Shown one piece after another: positions 9,327-18,641 of a stretch of DNA of 45,495 nucleotides (positions are counted from its first letter, which is position 1; each line of letters begins with the position of its first letter). Under the pieces are notes generated by a model. The model was not told the DNA's origin. It saw only the letters and a program-made list of their open reading frames with translations, and ran no database searches. The stretch covers positions 1 through 45,495 of the forward strand of contig CAIQBN010000375.1 of the NCBI GenBank assembly GCA_903870065.1, written 5' to 3'. A program made the translations under genes and the position numbers. The DNA comes from an uncultured beta proteobacterium (GTDB lineage: Bacteria > Pseudomonadota > Gammaproteobacteria > Burkholderiales > Burkholderiaceae_C).

Positions 9327-9920
9327 CTAGCGGGGTTTATCCAGCAGGTACAGCAATTGCGACTTGGCTTCGGGCCACTCACCCGATCGCATGCTGTACA
9401 TCACGGTGTCGCGAATGGTGCCATCACGGCGTAGAGCGTGGCCACGGATCACGCCGTCTTTCTTCGCGCCAAGGCGCTCAATCGCTACCTGCGAAATAAA
9501 ATTGAAATTGTCGGTGCGCCAACCCACAACGTGGCAGCCCAGCGACTCAAAGGCATGCGTCAACAGCAGCAACTTGGAAGTAGTGTTGACATGGCTGCGC
9601 TGACTGCTTTTTCGGTACCATGTGTAGCCGATTTCGATGCGTTTGATCGCCGGAACGATGTCGTGGTAACTGGTGCAGCCGAGTAACTCGCCAGTCGCCG
9701 ATTCAAGCACGGCGAATGCAAAGCGGTTGCCCGCCTCGCGCATCGACAGGGCGCTCTCGATGTAGCTGCGAGTTTGTTCGGGTTCTGGCACCGAGGTCAC
9801 CCGGATGTTCCACAATTCGCCATCGGCGGCGGCGGCGCGCAGCCCGCCTTCGTGGTTCAAACCCAGTGGAACCAAATCGACGCCGCGAGCGCTCAGGGTA
9901 ATGGGTTGGACAAATGCCAC
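9327..9920 (-). CDS. GNAT family N-acetyltransferase
   Basis: FAVLESATGELLGCTSYHDI...RIEIGYTWYRKSSQRSHVNTTSKLLLLTHAFESLGCHVVGWRTD (RimJ/RimL-like). Confidence 0.85.
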   Translation of the reverse strand: MAFVQPITLSARGVDLVPLGLNHEGGLRAAAADGELWNIRVTSVPEPEQTRSYIESALSMREAGNRFAFAVLESATGELLGCTSYHDIVPAIKRIEIGYTWYRKSSQRSHVNTTSKLLLLTHAFESLGCHVVGWRTDNFNFISQVAIERLGAKKDGVIRGHALRRDGTIRDTVMYSMRSGEWPEAKSQLLYLLDKPR

Positions 9921-9925
9921 TGCGT

Positions 9926-10150
9926 TCAGTCCTTGCCTTTGGTTGCCTGTGCGGCGCGCCAGCGCCGGGCGACTTGCAGACCCAGCCCGCCACCCAGCCC
10001 CACCAGTGCGATCGCCCCGATGCTGGCATTGCCATAGCCTGGGGCAAATATGTCCAGACCCAGGAGCAGTCCAACCCAGTAGCCCAGCAGCGCACCGCCG
10101 ACAAAACCCATTGCGTCAGACAGACCTTCGAGAAACAGTTTGTTGTTCAT
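9926..10150 (-). CDS. small Gly-rich membrane protein, unknown function
   Basis: 74 aa with two hydrophobic Gly-rich segments, tightly spaced in the VWA-MoxR gene run. Confidence 0.65.
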   Translation of the reverse strand: MNNKLFLEGLSDAMGFVGGALLGYWVGLLLGLDIFAPGYGNASIGAIALVGLGGGLGLQVARRWRAAQATKGKD

Positions 10151-10168
10151 CGTAGTTAGTGGTGTTAC

Positions 10169-11023
10169 TTAGCGGTTGTGACGTTGCATGAACATCAACT
10201 TTTCGAACAGTGTTGAGTCCTGTTCGTTTTTCAGTAGTGCACCCACCAGCGGCGGCACTGTCATCTTGTCATCCTTGGAGTGCAAGGCTTCTGGCGATAT
10301 GTCTTCAGCCATCAGGAGTTTGAGCCAGTCCAGCAACTCGCTGGTGGAGGGCTTCTTCTTCAAACCAGGCAAGTTGCGCACATCGTAAAACGTTTCCATT
10401 GCAGCGCTCAGCAGGTCTTTTTTCAGTCCTGGGAAGTGCACATCCACAATACTTTGCATGGTGGCTGCGTCGGGAAACTTGATGTAGTGAAAAAAGCAAC
10501 GCCGCAAAAATGCGTCTGGTAATTCTTTTTCATTGTTTGACGTTATGAACACCAAGGGGCGGTGCTTCGCCTTGATCAGTTGACGCGTCTCGTAGCAATA
10601 GAACTCCATGCGGTCAATTTCGCGTAACAAATCGTTCGGGAATTCAATGTCGGCCTTGTCAATTTCATCGATCAACAGGGCCACCGGTTGCTCAGCGGTA
10701 AAAGCTTGCCATAACACGCCTTTGACGATGTAGTTGTGAATGTCCTTGACGCGCTCACCACCGTCAATATCCGACAACTGACTGTCGCGCAGGCGGCTCA
10801 CTGCATCGTATTCATAAAGGCCTTGCTGCGCTTTGGTGGTCGATTTAATGTGCCATTGCAGAAGTGGCATATCGAGCGATTGGGCCACTTCCTCGGCCAG
10901 CATGGTTTTACCGGTGCCGGGTTCGCCCTTGACGAGCAAGGGGCGCTGCAGCGTGATGGACGCGTTGACCGACAGCATCAGATCCTGCGTTGCAACGTAG
11001 TTTTTTGTTCCGTGAAATTTCAT
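10169..11023 (-). CDS. MoxR-family AAA+ ATPase
   Basis: Walker A GEPGTGKT, Walker B LLIDEIDKAD, sensor ITSNNEKELPDAFLRRCFFHYI. Confidence 0.92.
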   Translation of the reverse strand: MKFHGTKNYVATQDLMLSVNASITLQRPLLVKGEPGTGKTMLAEEVAQSLDMPLLQWHIKSTTKAQQGLYEYDAVSRLRDSQLSDIDGGERVKDIHNYIVKGVLWQAFTAEQPVALLIDEIDKADIEFPNDLLREIDRMEFYCYETRQLIKAKHRPLVFITSNNEKELPDAFLRRCFFHYIKFPDAATMQSIVDVHFPGLKKDLLSAAMETFYDVRNLPGLKKKPSTSELLDWLKLLMAEDISPEALHSKDDKMTVPPLVGALLKNEQDSTLFEKLMFMQRHNR

Positions 11024-11150
11024 GGCAGGTATGTTTTGGGCAAAGAAGTGAAGGCCAAGGAGCAGCTTAGAGGTTGTACAGAGTGCAAGACGCTGATCTA
11101 TATAATGAAAATTAGATTTACATCAAACATTGTCTAATTGTCCTTGCAAA

Positions 11151-11816
11151 ATGAACAAACTGTTGCTAACTACTTTCGTTGCCCTTGTCGCTCATGTGAC
11201 CCCTTTGACGGCCAGTGCCCAAGAAATCAAGGGTGATGCACAAGCAGGCGAGAAAAAAATTGCCCTTTGCATAGGATGCCACGGTATTGTTGGCTACCAG
11301 GCCAGTTTTCCCGAGATCCATAAGGTGCCCAAAATTTCCGGTCAAGGCGCAAAGTTTGTTGCGGCGTCTCTGGTTGCATATAAAAAAGGTGAACGCAAGC
11401 ATCCAACCATGCGTGGCATTGCAGATGCATTGAGTGAGCAGGATATTGCGGATATTGCCGCCCACTATGAAACTAGTGGCGTGACAGCAGGGGCAGCGGC
11501 GCCTGGTAAGGCTGCAGATGGTTCATCCAAAGCGATGGAGCTGGTTGCCAAGGGGGGCTGTGTGTCTTGTCACGGCGACAGTTTCAGTAAACCAATTGAC
11601 CCAACCTACCCCAAAATTGCAGGGCAGCACAGTGATTACTTGTTTGTTGCACTGAAGGCCTACAAGACCGAGGGAAATCCGATGATTGGCCGTGGCAATG
11701 CCATCATGGCGGGTGTTGCCAAACAGTTCACCAATGCGGAGCTGAAAGAACTGGCCAACTACCTTGGCAGCCTGCCCGGCGAACTCAAGACGGTGTCGCA
11801 ATCGAAATTCAAATAA
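11151..11816 (+). CDS. diheme cytochrome c (c4-type)
   Basis: Signal peptide (MNKLLLTTFVALVAHVTPLTASAQ) and two CXXCH motifs (CIGCH, CVSCH). Confidence 0.9.
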   Translation: MNKLLLTTFVALVAHVTPLTASAQEIKGDAQAGEKKIALCIGCHGIVGYQASFPEIHKVPKISGQGAKFVAASLVAYKKGERKHPTMRGIADALSEQDIADIAAHYETSGVTAGAAAPGKAADGSSKAMELVAKGGCVSCHGDSFSKPIDPTYPKIAGQHSDYLFVALKAYKTEGNPMIGRGNAIMAGVAKQFTNAELKELANYLGSLPGELKTVSQSKFK

Positions 11817-11825
11817 GGGGCGCTG

Positions 11826-12260
11826 TCAGTCTCGGGTGGCGTGGCGCTGCACGCACGTCACATAGGCTTGGCCGTCGGGCGGGCGTCCTGCCCGCTGGCT
11901 TTCCCACAGCATGGTTCCCAGGCACTCCATGGCGTCGTGGTGCGCTTCGTGGAGTGAGTCGCGGCGGTGCGTGAGCAGCTCAACCGCCTGTCGGATGCCA
12001 CGCGGTTGATCAATGCTGCATTGTTCCGTAATCGACAGGTGCATTGAGAGATGAAGGAACGGGTTGATTTTGCCCTCCCGCAAATCGTTCATGCTGGCCA
12101 GTGCGGCATCGACATCCTGCAAGTCGGAGTTGAATTCCGGATGTTGATCGATCCATTGACTTGCTATGGTTTCAATAGCTTCGAGCGGCTGTCCCGCGCG
12201 GGCTTTGGAAAAAACCGAACAGAAGAATCGGCGAACATCGGCTTGAGACGGGTTAAACAT
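11826..12260 (-). CDS. DUF1841 family protein
   Basis: MFNPSQADVRRFFCSVF...WIDQHPEF...NPFLHLSMHLSITEQ. Confidence 0.85.
   Translation of the reverse strand: MFNPSQADVRRFFCSVFSKARAGQPLEAIETIASQWIDQHPEFNSDLQDVDAALASMNDLREGKINPFLHLSMHLSITEQCSIDQPRGIRQAVELLTHRRDSLHEAHHDAMECLGTMLWESQRAGRPPDGQAYVTCVQRHATRD
12161..12216 (+). repeat. possible degenerate copy of the ~55-bp repeat family, inside the DUF1841 CDS
   Basis: TTGCTATGGTTTCAATAGCTTCGAGCGGCTGTCCCGCGCGGGCTTTGGAAAAAA resembles the other copies; overlaps a conserved coding region. Confidence 0.3.
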
Positions 12261-12336
12261 GGCACGAGATTACCATGACCGAATGGTCAGACAGTGTGCG
12301 GCTGTGATGTGCTGCTAGCACCGACGTAGCAACGAA

Positions 12337-13098
12337 ATGAGCATGCACTTTCCAATCGTTACTGATCCACTTTTCTACGCCGTCTCAGTCCCGGCGGTGT
12401 TGTTGCTTGGCGTGAGCAAAAGCGGTTTTGGCGCCGGGTTTGGTTCATTGGCGGTTCCGATGATGGCGCTGGCGATATCGGTGCCGGAGGCCGCTGCCAT
12501 CTTGATGCCGGTATTGCTGGTAATGGACTTGCTGGGAATGGCAGCCTTTCGCAAAGACTTTGACAAGGACCTGCTGAAGTTTTTATTGCCCTTTGGTGTG
12601 CTCGGAATAGCAATTGGCGCGGTGCTGTTCAAAGTGCTTAATCCACAGCCCGTTGCCGCGATTGTGGGAGTCGTTACCTTGACGTTTCTTGCGCAACGCG
12701 TCATGCTCCCGCCGCGACCTGACAGTGCGCCGCCGCCGCGCTGGCTTGGTGCGATCCTTACCACTACCTCCGGCTTTACCAGTTTCATTGCGCATGCCGG
12801 CGGGCCGCCCATCAGCGCCTATGTCATTCCACTGCGCCTGTCGCCAGTCAAGTTCACCGCGACGATGGCGTTCTTCTTTTTTGTTGTCAACTTGTCCAAA
12901 TGGATTCCCTACGCGTGGCTCGGGCTGCTGGACTGGCGCAACATGGCCACGTCTTTGGTGTTGTTGCCATTGGCGCCGGTTGGTGTTTGGGTTGGCGTGC
13001 GCCTGGCGCGACGAATCGGGCAGGTATTGTTTTACCGCTTCCTTTATGTGGGTATGTTTCTAACCGGCTCGAAACTGCTTTGGGACGGTTTGCGCTGA
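12337..13098 (+). CDS. TauE/SafE (TSUP) family sulfite exporter-like permease
   Basis: GVSKSGFGAGFGSLAVPMMAL and FTSFIAHAGGPPISAYVIPLRL with multiple TMs. Confidence 0.88.
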   Translation: MSMHFPIVTDPLFYAVSVPAVLLLGVSKSGFGAGFGSLAVPMMALAISVPEAAAILMPVLLVMDLLGMAAFRKDFDKDLLKFLLPFGVLGIAIGAVLFKVLNPQPVAAIVGVVTLTFLAQRVMLPPRPDSAPPPRWLGAILTTTSGFTSFIAHAGGPPISAYVIPLRLSPVKFTATMAFFFFVVNLSKWIPYAWLGLLDWRNMATSLVLLPLAPVGVWVGVRLARRIGQVLFYRFLYVGMFLTGSKLLWDGLR

Positions 13099-13317
13099 GA
13101 GCTGTGCGGAAATGGCATCACGGCAAGTGCCCATTGGCGGTCCTGTATTTGATTTTGATCATTCCTTTGTCGGGTGAGGAGCGGCGTCCAAGTTTCGCAA
13201 CCGTTAACTGAAAGTAAAGTTGTGCCCTGCTGTCGACCATTTTGCACAGCGACCCGTTGACTGCGAATGGAGGGCATGTATGCAGGTCTGGCTTGTTTCG
13301 TTCTGGAGGGTGAGTTC

Positions 13318-13791
13318 ATGAAATCCATGGGTGTCGGGGGCGTGGTGGTTGTTGCACTGCTTGGTTCGCTGTCGTTTGGGGCGGTGGCGCAGCCGCGTGA
13401 CAAGGGCAGGGGTTGGCATGGCGACATACGGCATTTTGAAAGCCGTGATATGCACCAATGGCGCGCCGGTTCCTGGCGGCATGGCTCACATGGTGGCCGG
13501 CTGGGATGGTGGTGGGTGGCCGGCGGGTTGTGGTATTTCTATCCACAGCCGATTTACCCTTATCCAGACCCCTATCGCCCTTCGACCGTCATCATTGAGC
13601 AGGCCGCACCGCCACCCATTGTGGTGCAAGCGCCGGTTCCTTCCGTGCCGGAAGCACCTGCCGTTCAGGTCCGACCTGCCGCGCAGCTTTGGTATTACTG
13701 CGATGCGGCGAAAGCCTATTATCCTTATGTGGCAACCTGCCCGACCGGCTGGAAGTCGGTACCAGCAACCCCACCAGGAGTATCGCAATGA
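13318..13791 (+). CDS. secreted protein, unknown function
   Basis: Signal peptide (MKSMGVGGVVVVALLGSLSFGAVAQ), W/G/H-rich body, C-terminal WYYCDAAKAYYPYVATCPTGWKSVP. Confidence 0.7.
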   Translation: MKSMGVGGVVVVALLGSLSFGAVAQPRDKGRGWHGDIRHFESRDMHQWRAGSWRHGSHGGRLGWWWVAGGLWYFYPQPIYPYPDPYRPSTVIIEQAAPPPIVVQAPVPSVPEAPAVQVRPAAQLWYYCDAAKAYYPYVATCPTGWKSVPATPPGVSQ

Positions 13792-14300
13792 CAAGGACAC
13801 GATCGAGTTTGGTTCGTATGGGCAGCGCGCTGTGTGTTGCCTGTTTGGCCGCATGTGTATCTGCTCCGCAGGGGCCGCGCGTAGCAGTGATGCCGACACC
13901 GGGTAAGCCCCTGGATTTGTTTGCGGCGGAGGATCAATATTGCAGGAGCTACGCACAGCAATCTTTAGGCCCCGACCGGCGTGCCGAGGCAGCAGTCGGT
14001 TCGGCAGTGGTTGGCACCATTCTGGGCGCGGCGGTAGGCTCAGTAATGAGCTCCCGCCGTCACGACAACACTGCTGCAGGAGCCGCAACCGGACTACTCA
14101 TGGGCACGGCCATTGGGGCGAGCGGCAGCGCAGCCGAAGGCATGGGCGCCCAGCAGCGGTATGACATCGCCTACGAGCAATGCATGGTGTCAAAAAATAA
14201 CCAATCTTCGCGTCGATACTATCGCCAGAGTCCGGCAGTGGTGCCGCAAGCGGTGCAGCCCCCTTATTACCCACCGCCACCACCGCCTCCGCCACAATAG
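13788..14300 (+). CDS. glycine-zipper lipoprotein-like protein with poly-Pro tail
   Basis: Lipobox-like CLAAC; GSAVVGTILGAAVGS and GAATGLLMGTAIGASG zippers; ATGA overlap with the upstream gene. Confidence 0.75.
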   Translation: MTRTRSSLVRMGSALCVACLAACVSAPQGPRVAVMPTPGKPLDLFAAEDQYCRSYAQQSLGPDRRAEAAVGSAVVGTILGAAVGSVMSSRRHDNTAAGAATGLLMGTAIGASGSAAEGMGAQQRYDIAYEQCMVSKNNQSSRRYYRQSPAVVPQAVQPPYYPPPPPPPPQ

Positions 14301-14303
14301 TGG

Positions 14304-16118
14304 TCATGTTGAAGTCCGTTGGGACTGCTCCTCGCGTTCTCGAGCGATTTGCTCCTCGAGTTGCTGTCGTCCTTGTTTGACCACCGAGATCAGTTTCGCG
14401 CTGTCCTTGTAATGCGGGTGGAGTTGCTCAAACAGTTCCAAATTGTGCTGACGAAAGCGCAGCGTGATTTGTTCGGCCTGGGCAACGGTCTGACCCATTA
14501 ACTCCAGCACGCTTCTCGCGCTCAACAAGCTGGACTCAAATAGTTCCCGTTGAACGAGCATGACGCCGCGCTCGCGCAACTGATTCCAGTGTGTGACATC
14601 ACGTGCCCGCGCCACGATGGCAAGTTCAGGGAAATGCGCATGTACCAGATCGACTATTTCTAGTGATTGCGCCACATCGTCCACCGCCACGACCAGGACC
14701 CTGGCCTGTGCTGCACCGGCCGTGCGCAGCAGGTCCAGACGGGTTGCATCGCCAAAAAACACCCGGTAGCCAAACCGCCTGGCCGCTTCAATCATCTCAG
14801 CGTCATGGTCCAACACCGTGCAGGGTTGCCCCTGCGCCAGCAATATGCGGGCCACGATTTGCCCATAGCGACCGAAGCCCGCAATAAGGACGGGCGCGTT
14901 CTGTGGCTCCGAAATTTCCTCCATTGGCGTCATGCCCCAATGGGCGTACCGGGGTAGCAGCAACTTGTCGATCGCAAGCAAAATCAGGGGGCTCACAAGC
15001 ATGGAAACCGCCACGGCACCAATTAGCAGCGATGCTGTTTGCGCAGGCAGCACCTGCGAACCCGCGGCCGCTTGAAACACCACAAAAGCAAATTCGCCCC
15101 CCTGCGCCAGAAGCAGGGTAAAAATCGGCCGTTCCTGAAACGGTAGTCCCAGGAATTTCGAAATGAAGTAGATCACCAACGCCTTGACGGACAGGAAACC
15201 CAGCACAATGGCCGCCATTTGCAGCGGTGCCGATCGCAATATGCCCAGGTCGACTCCCATCCCAACCGCGATAAAAAATAAACCCAACAGCAAACCCTTG
15301 AACGGTTCGATATTGGTCTCTAGCTCACGCCGGTATTCGCTTTCAGCCAGCAAGACGCCGGCAAGAAATGCGCCCAGCGCCATTGAAAGTCCCACCATCT
15401 GCATCAATGCGGCGATGCCCACGACGAGCAGCAGCGATGCCGCCGTGAATATTTCAGGGGTTTTGCTAAGCGCTATCCAACGCAGGACTGGGCGTAGCGC
15501 CAATCTACCGCCGACCACGATGGCGGCGATGACTGCTATTATTTTAATAGCTTCAAACCATCTATCGGCGAGGGCTAGAGGCTGGTTTGGTTCAAGAGAG
15601 CCGGCTAGAAGAGGCAACAGGGCCAGAATTGGAATGGCCGCGACGTCCTGAAATAGCAATATGGAGAAGCCGGCTTGACCACTGCCGGTAGGCAGCAGGT
15701 TGCGTTCTCCCATCACCTGCAGAGCAATTGCGGTGCTTGAGAGTGCCAGTCCCAGTGCGGCGACCAGCGCGACCGTCGATGTCACATTGCATAACTTGGC
15801 GACCACAAAGAGGGCTGCTACACAGCCCAGCACTTGTGCACTGCCCCATCCAAAAATCGGACGACGCAGGTTCCAAAGGCGCTTGGGCTCAAGCTCCAGT
15901 CCGACCAGAAACAGCATCAGGACCACCCCAAATTCGGCGAAATGCAAAATATCCTGCACGTTGGTGACAAAGCCCAGGCCCCAGGGGCCAATTGCAATGC
16001 CTGCTGCCAAGTAGCCAATGATGGAGCCCAGCCCCAGCGCGCGGCTCAGTGGCACGGCAATGACCGCCGCACTCAGGTAAATGAAGCTGTTGATTAACCA
16101 GGCGGGTGTGTGTTCCAT
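14304..16118 (-). CDS. CPA2-family monovalent cation:proton antiporter (KefB/KefC-like) with TrkA-N domain
   Basis: GLELEPKRLWNLRR, GAFLAGVLLAESEYR, TrkA-N VLIAGFGRYGQIVARIL. Confidence 0.92.
   Translation of the reverse strand: MEHTPAWLINSFIYLSAAVIAVPLSRALGLGSIIGYLAAGIAIGPWGLGFVTNVQDILHFAEFGVVLMLFLVGLELEPKRLWNLRRPIFGWGSAQVLGCVAALFVVAKLCNVTSTVALVAALGLALSSTAIALQVMGERNLLPTGSGQAGFSILLFQDVAAIPILALLPLLAGSLEPNQPLALADRWFEAIKIIAVIAAIVVGGRLALRPVLRWIALSKTPEIFTAASLLLVVGIAALMQMVGLSMALGAFLAGVLLAESEYRRELETNIEPFKGLLLGLFFIAVGMGVDLGILRSAPLQMAAIVLGFLSVKALVIYFISKFLGLPFQERPIFTLLLAQGGEFAFVVFQAAAGSQVLPAQTASLLIGAVAVSMLVSPLILLAIDKLLLPRYAHWGMTPMEEISEPQNAPVLIAGFGRYGQIVARILLAQGQPCTVLDHDAEMIEAARRFGYRVFFGDATRLDLLRTAGAAQARVLVVAVDDVAQSLEIVDLVHAHFPELAIVARARDVTHWNQLRERGVMLVQRELFESSLLSARSVLELMGQTVAQAEQITLRFRQHNLELFEQLHPHYKDSAKLISVVKQGRQQLEEQIAREREEQSQRTST
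15533..15590 (+). repeat. ~55-bp repeat copy inside the KefB-like coding sequence
   Basis: TGCTATTATTTTAATAGCTTCAAACCATCTATCGGCGAGGGCTAGAGGCTGGTTTGG; near-consensus. Confidence 0.8.
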
Positions 16119-16176
16119 GCCAGTAACATAGCAAATTTTGGTATTGACCCCGTTTAGTGGTCAACTGGCGAGGAAA

Positions 16177-16797
16177 ATGATGCCCATCGTTGTTGTGGCC
16201 AATCCCAAAGGCGGCGTTGGCAAGTCCACTCTGGCGACCCAAATCGCTGGATATTTTGCTTCGAGAGGCCATGCTGTGATGCTTGGTGATGTCGATCGGC
16301 AGCAATCTTCACGGCTTTGGCTGGGTTTGCGTCCGCAATCTGCGCGCCTGATATCGACGTGGGATGTTCGCTCCGATGCCATTGCAAAACCCCCTAAGGG
16401 CACCACCCACGTGGTGCTCGACACACCGGCCGGCCTGCACGGAAAACGCCTCAATGAGGTCATGAAAATTGCCGACCGCATTGTGGTGCCCTTGCAGCCC
16501 AGCGTGTTCGACATATTTGCCACACGTTCCTTTCTGGACGAACTGATGCAAAACAAGCATGCTGGAAAGGCAAATATTGGCCTGGTCGGTATGCGGGTCG
16601 ATGCGCGCACCATAGCGGCCGATCATCTGCATGAGTTTGTGGACATGCTGGGCGTGCCGGTGCTGGGCTACTTGCGCGATACGCAAAACTACGTGCATTT
16701 GGCGGCGCGGGGCCTCACGCTGTTTGATGTGGCGACCAGCCGGGTGGAAAAAGACCTGGACCAGTGGCAAACCCTGTGTCGCTGGCTCGACACCTGA
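16177..16797 (+). CDS. ParA-family ATPase
   Basis: PIVVVANPKGGVGKSTLATQIAGYFASRGH (deviant Walker A). Confidence 0.88.
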   Translation: MMPIVVVANPKGGVGKSTLATQIAGYFASRGHAVMLGDVDRQQSSRLWLGLRPQSARLISTWDVRSDAIAKPPKGTTHVVLDTPAGLHGKRLNEVMKIADRIVVPLQPSVFDIFATRSFLDELMQNKHAGKANIGLVGMRVDARTIAADHLHEFVDMLGVPVLGYLRDTQNYVHLAARGLTLFDVATSRVEKDLDQWQTLCRWLDT

Positions 16798-16825
16798 TTG
16801 ATCAGGCAGGACCTACAGTGCGACG

Positions 16826-17281
16826 ATGAAAACTTTTCAAACTCTGTCGGAATTGATACCCCTGGTCGGACAGGAGGTTGTGGTCAGCGACTGGATCACG
16901 GTGTCCCAGGAGCAGGTCAATTTGTTTGCGCAAGCCACAGGTGACCATCAGTGGATTCATGTTGACGAAGAGCGTGCCAAGGCAGGCCCATTTGGTGCGC
17001 CGATTGCGCATGGGTTCCTGACGCTGTCGTTGTTGCCGCGCTTTTTTGAGTCGTCCATCGCAATTGTGCAAACACGCATGGGGGTTAACTACGGACTCAA
17101 TAAAGTGCGCTTTATAGCGCCGGTTCCTGTGGGTAGTCGACTGCGCGCCCGTATGAAGTTGCTTGCCTGTGACCCAATTGACAACCAAGGCATGCAAATG
17201 ACCTGGGAGGTGACCACCGAGCGCGAGGGTTCAGTCCGACCGGTGTGTATTGCCGAGTCGATTGCGCGCCACTATCCGTGA
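16826..17281 (+). CDS. MaoC family (R)-hydratase/dehydratase
   Basis: FAQATGDHQWIHVDEERAKAGPFGAPIAHGFLTLSLLP hot-dog/MaoC motif. Confidence 0.92.
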   Translation: MKTFQTLSELIPLVGQEVVVSDWITVSQEQVNLFAQATGDHQWIHVDEERAKAGPFGAPIAHGFLTLSLLPRFFESSIAIVQTRMGVNYGLNKVRFIAPVPVGSRLRARMKLLACDPIDNQGMQMTWEVTTEREGSVRPVCIAESIARHYP

Positions 17282-17751
17282 GGGTCTTCAGTCGCAAATC
17301 CGTTTTGTCGCCACGCCTCGAACACGGTGACCGCCACTGCATTCGATAAGTTGAGACTGCGCTGTCCGGCTTGCATGGGCAGCTTCAGGCATTGCTTTAG
17401 CGAGAAGCAGGCGCGGACCGCCTGCGAGAGTCCGCGTGTTTCCGCACCGAATACCAGCCAGTCACCACGACGAAAGTGCGTTTCAAAAACGTGACCGGAG
17501 CCTTTGGTGGTGAGTGCAAAAAGGCGGTCCGGGTCGGGTTGCTGCAGATCCAAAAAATCTTGCCACCCCAGGTGACGGTGCACGCTTGCGTATTCGTGGT
17601 AGTCCAGTCCCGCTCGGCGCATGTGTTTGTCGTCCATTGAAAACCCGAGCGGCTCAATCAAGTGCAAGGCACAGCCTGTGTTGGCAGCCAGGCGGATGAT
17701 ATTGCCGGTATTGGGCGGAATCTCAGGTTCGACCAGAACAATATTGAACAT
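17272..17751 (-). CDS. trmL: tRNA (cytidine(34)-2'-O)-methyltransferase
   Basis: MFNIVLVEPEIPPNTGNIIRLAANTGCALHLIEPLGF and LPMQAGQRSLNLSNAVAVTVFEAWRQ SPOUT motifs. Confidence 0.92.
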   Translation of the reverse strand: MFNIVLVEPEIPPNTGNIIRLAANTGCALHLIEPLGFSMDDKHMRRAGLDYHEYASVHRHLGWQDFLDLQQPDPDRLFALTTKGSGHVFETHFRRGDWLVFGAETRGLSQAVRACFSLKQCLKLPMQAGQRSLNLSNAVAVTVFEAWRQNGFATEDPHG

Positions 17752-17820
17752 GGTTGTTATTGTCGTTGCAGGTCAATGGATGCAGCTAAGCAGTCAGACC
17801 GTTTGAATATAAGGGCAATA

Positions 17821-17873
17821 AAGTGCCGTAGCCCTCGTTTCTATTAGGCAAGAAGCTATCATTAACATAGCAA
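17821..17873 (-). repeat. ~55-bp Comamonadaceae-type repeat, copy in the trmL/comF intergenic region
   Basis: Reverse complement TTGCTATGTTAATGATAGCTTCTTGCCTAATAGAAACGAGGGCTACGGCACTTT aligns with the other copies. Confidence 0.7.
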
Positions 17874-17884
17874 ATGAAGTTCCG

Positions 17885-18607
17885 TCATTCTGTTCTTGCA
17901 AAGACCATACCCGTGATGTGTGCTGCGCCCGATGCCCGCAGTGCGCTTGCCGCGGCGTGCAACGAGGCACCACTGGTCATGACGTCATCCAGTACAACGA
18001 TGCGCTTGCCACGAACGTATTCCACCTTGAACGGGTCCACGGCAAATGCGTGCTGCACACTGCGAAGTCGTTCGCTACGGGGCAAGGTTCGCTGCGGTGG
18101 CGTGTCGGTTACCCGCAGCAAAATGTCCTGTGCTACTTTTTGCCGATCCAGGGCGGTCGCCAGAACGTGTGATTGGTTGTAACCGCGTTCGCGCAGGCGC
18201 TCTTTCGACATCGGCATGGGCATCAACATGTCACAGGACTCCAGTGCCGGCTCAACCCAGGGGGCGGCGCGCAACAACTGAGCGAAAGTGGCTGCCCACC
18301 CCGGCTGTTCCCGAAATTTGAAATCGCCGACGAGATCAGACCAAGGGTAGGCGTAGGCCACCGCGGTCAAGCAGGCGTCTAGTGGCGGTGGAGTCAAAAT
18401 GCAGGCGCCACATTGGCGCGTTGCCGCTAAGAGCGCGCGGGCGCAGGTTTGGCAGCGGTGGCAGGGCTGGGCAAAGGCATTCACGCATGCCTCACATACC
18501 GGCCGCGACGGCCACGCATGGCAGACCGCGCAGCGACTTGGTAGACGCTGGGTTAGTCCTTGTATCAGTCGGCGAAACACCGGGCCAATATACTCGGTCC
18601 GCCACAT
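17885..18607 (-). CDS. ComF family phosphoribosyltransferase-like protein
   Basis: N-terminal Cys pairs (CAVCHAW...CEAC...CHRCQTC...CGAC) and PRPP loop RIVVLDDVMTSGAS. Confidence 0.9.
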   Translation of the reverse strand: MWRTEYIGPVFRRLIQGLTQRLPSRCAVCHAWPSRPVCEACVNAFAQPCHRCQTCARALLAATRQCGACILTPPPLDACLTAVAYAYPWSDLVGDFKFREQPGWAATFAQLLRAAPWVEPALESCDMLMPMPMSKERLRERGYNQSHVLATALDRQKVAQDILLRVTDTPPQRTLPRSERLRSVQHAFAVDPFKVEYVRGKRIVVLDDVMTSGASLHAAASALRASGAAHITGMVFARTE

Positions 18608-18641
18608 CCGATGCGTTGCGTGGCCCCTTTTTTATTTTTTC

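Noticed and set aside
16177-16797. ParA-family ATPase as evidence of a plasmid or partition locus
   Set aside because: No ParB or parS-like sites nearby and housekeeping neighbours; best seen as an orphan chromosomal ParA-like protein
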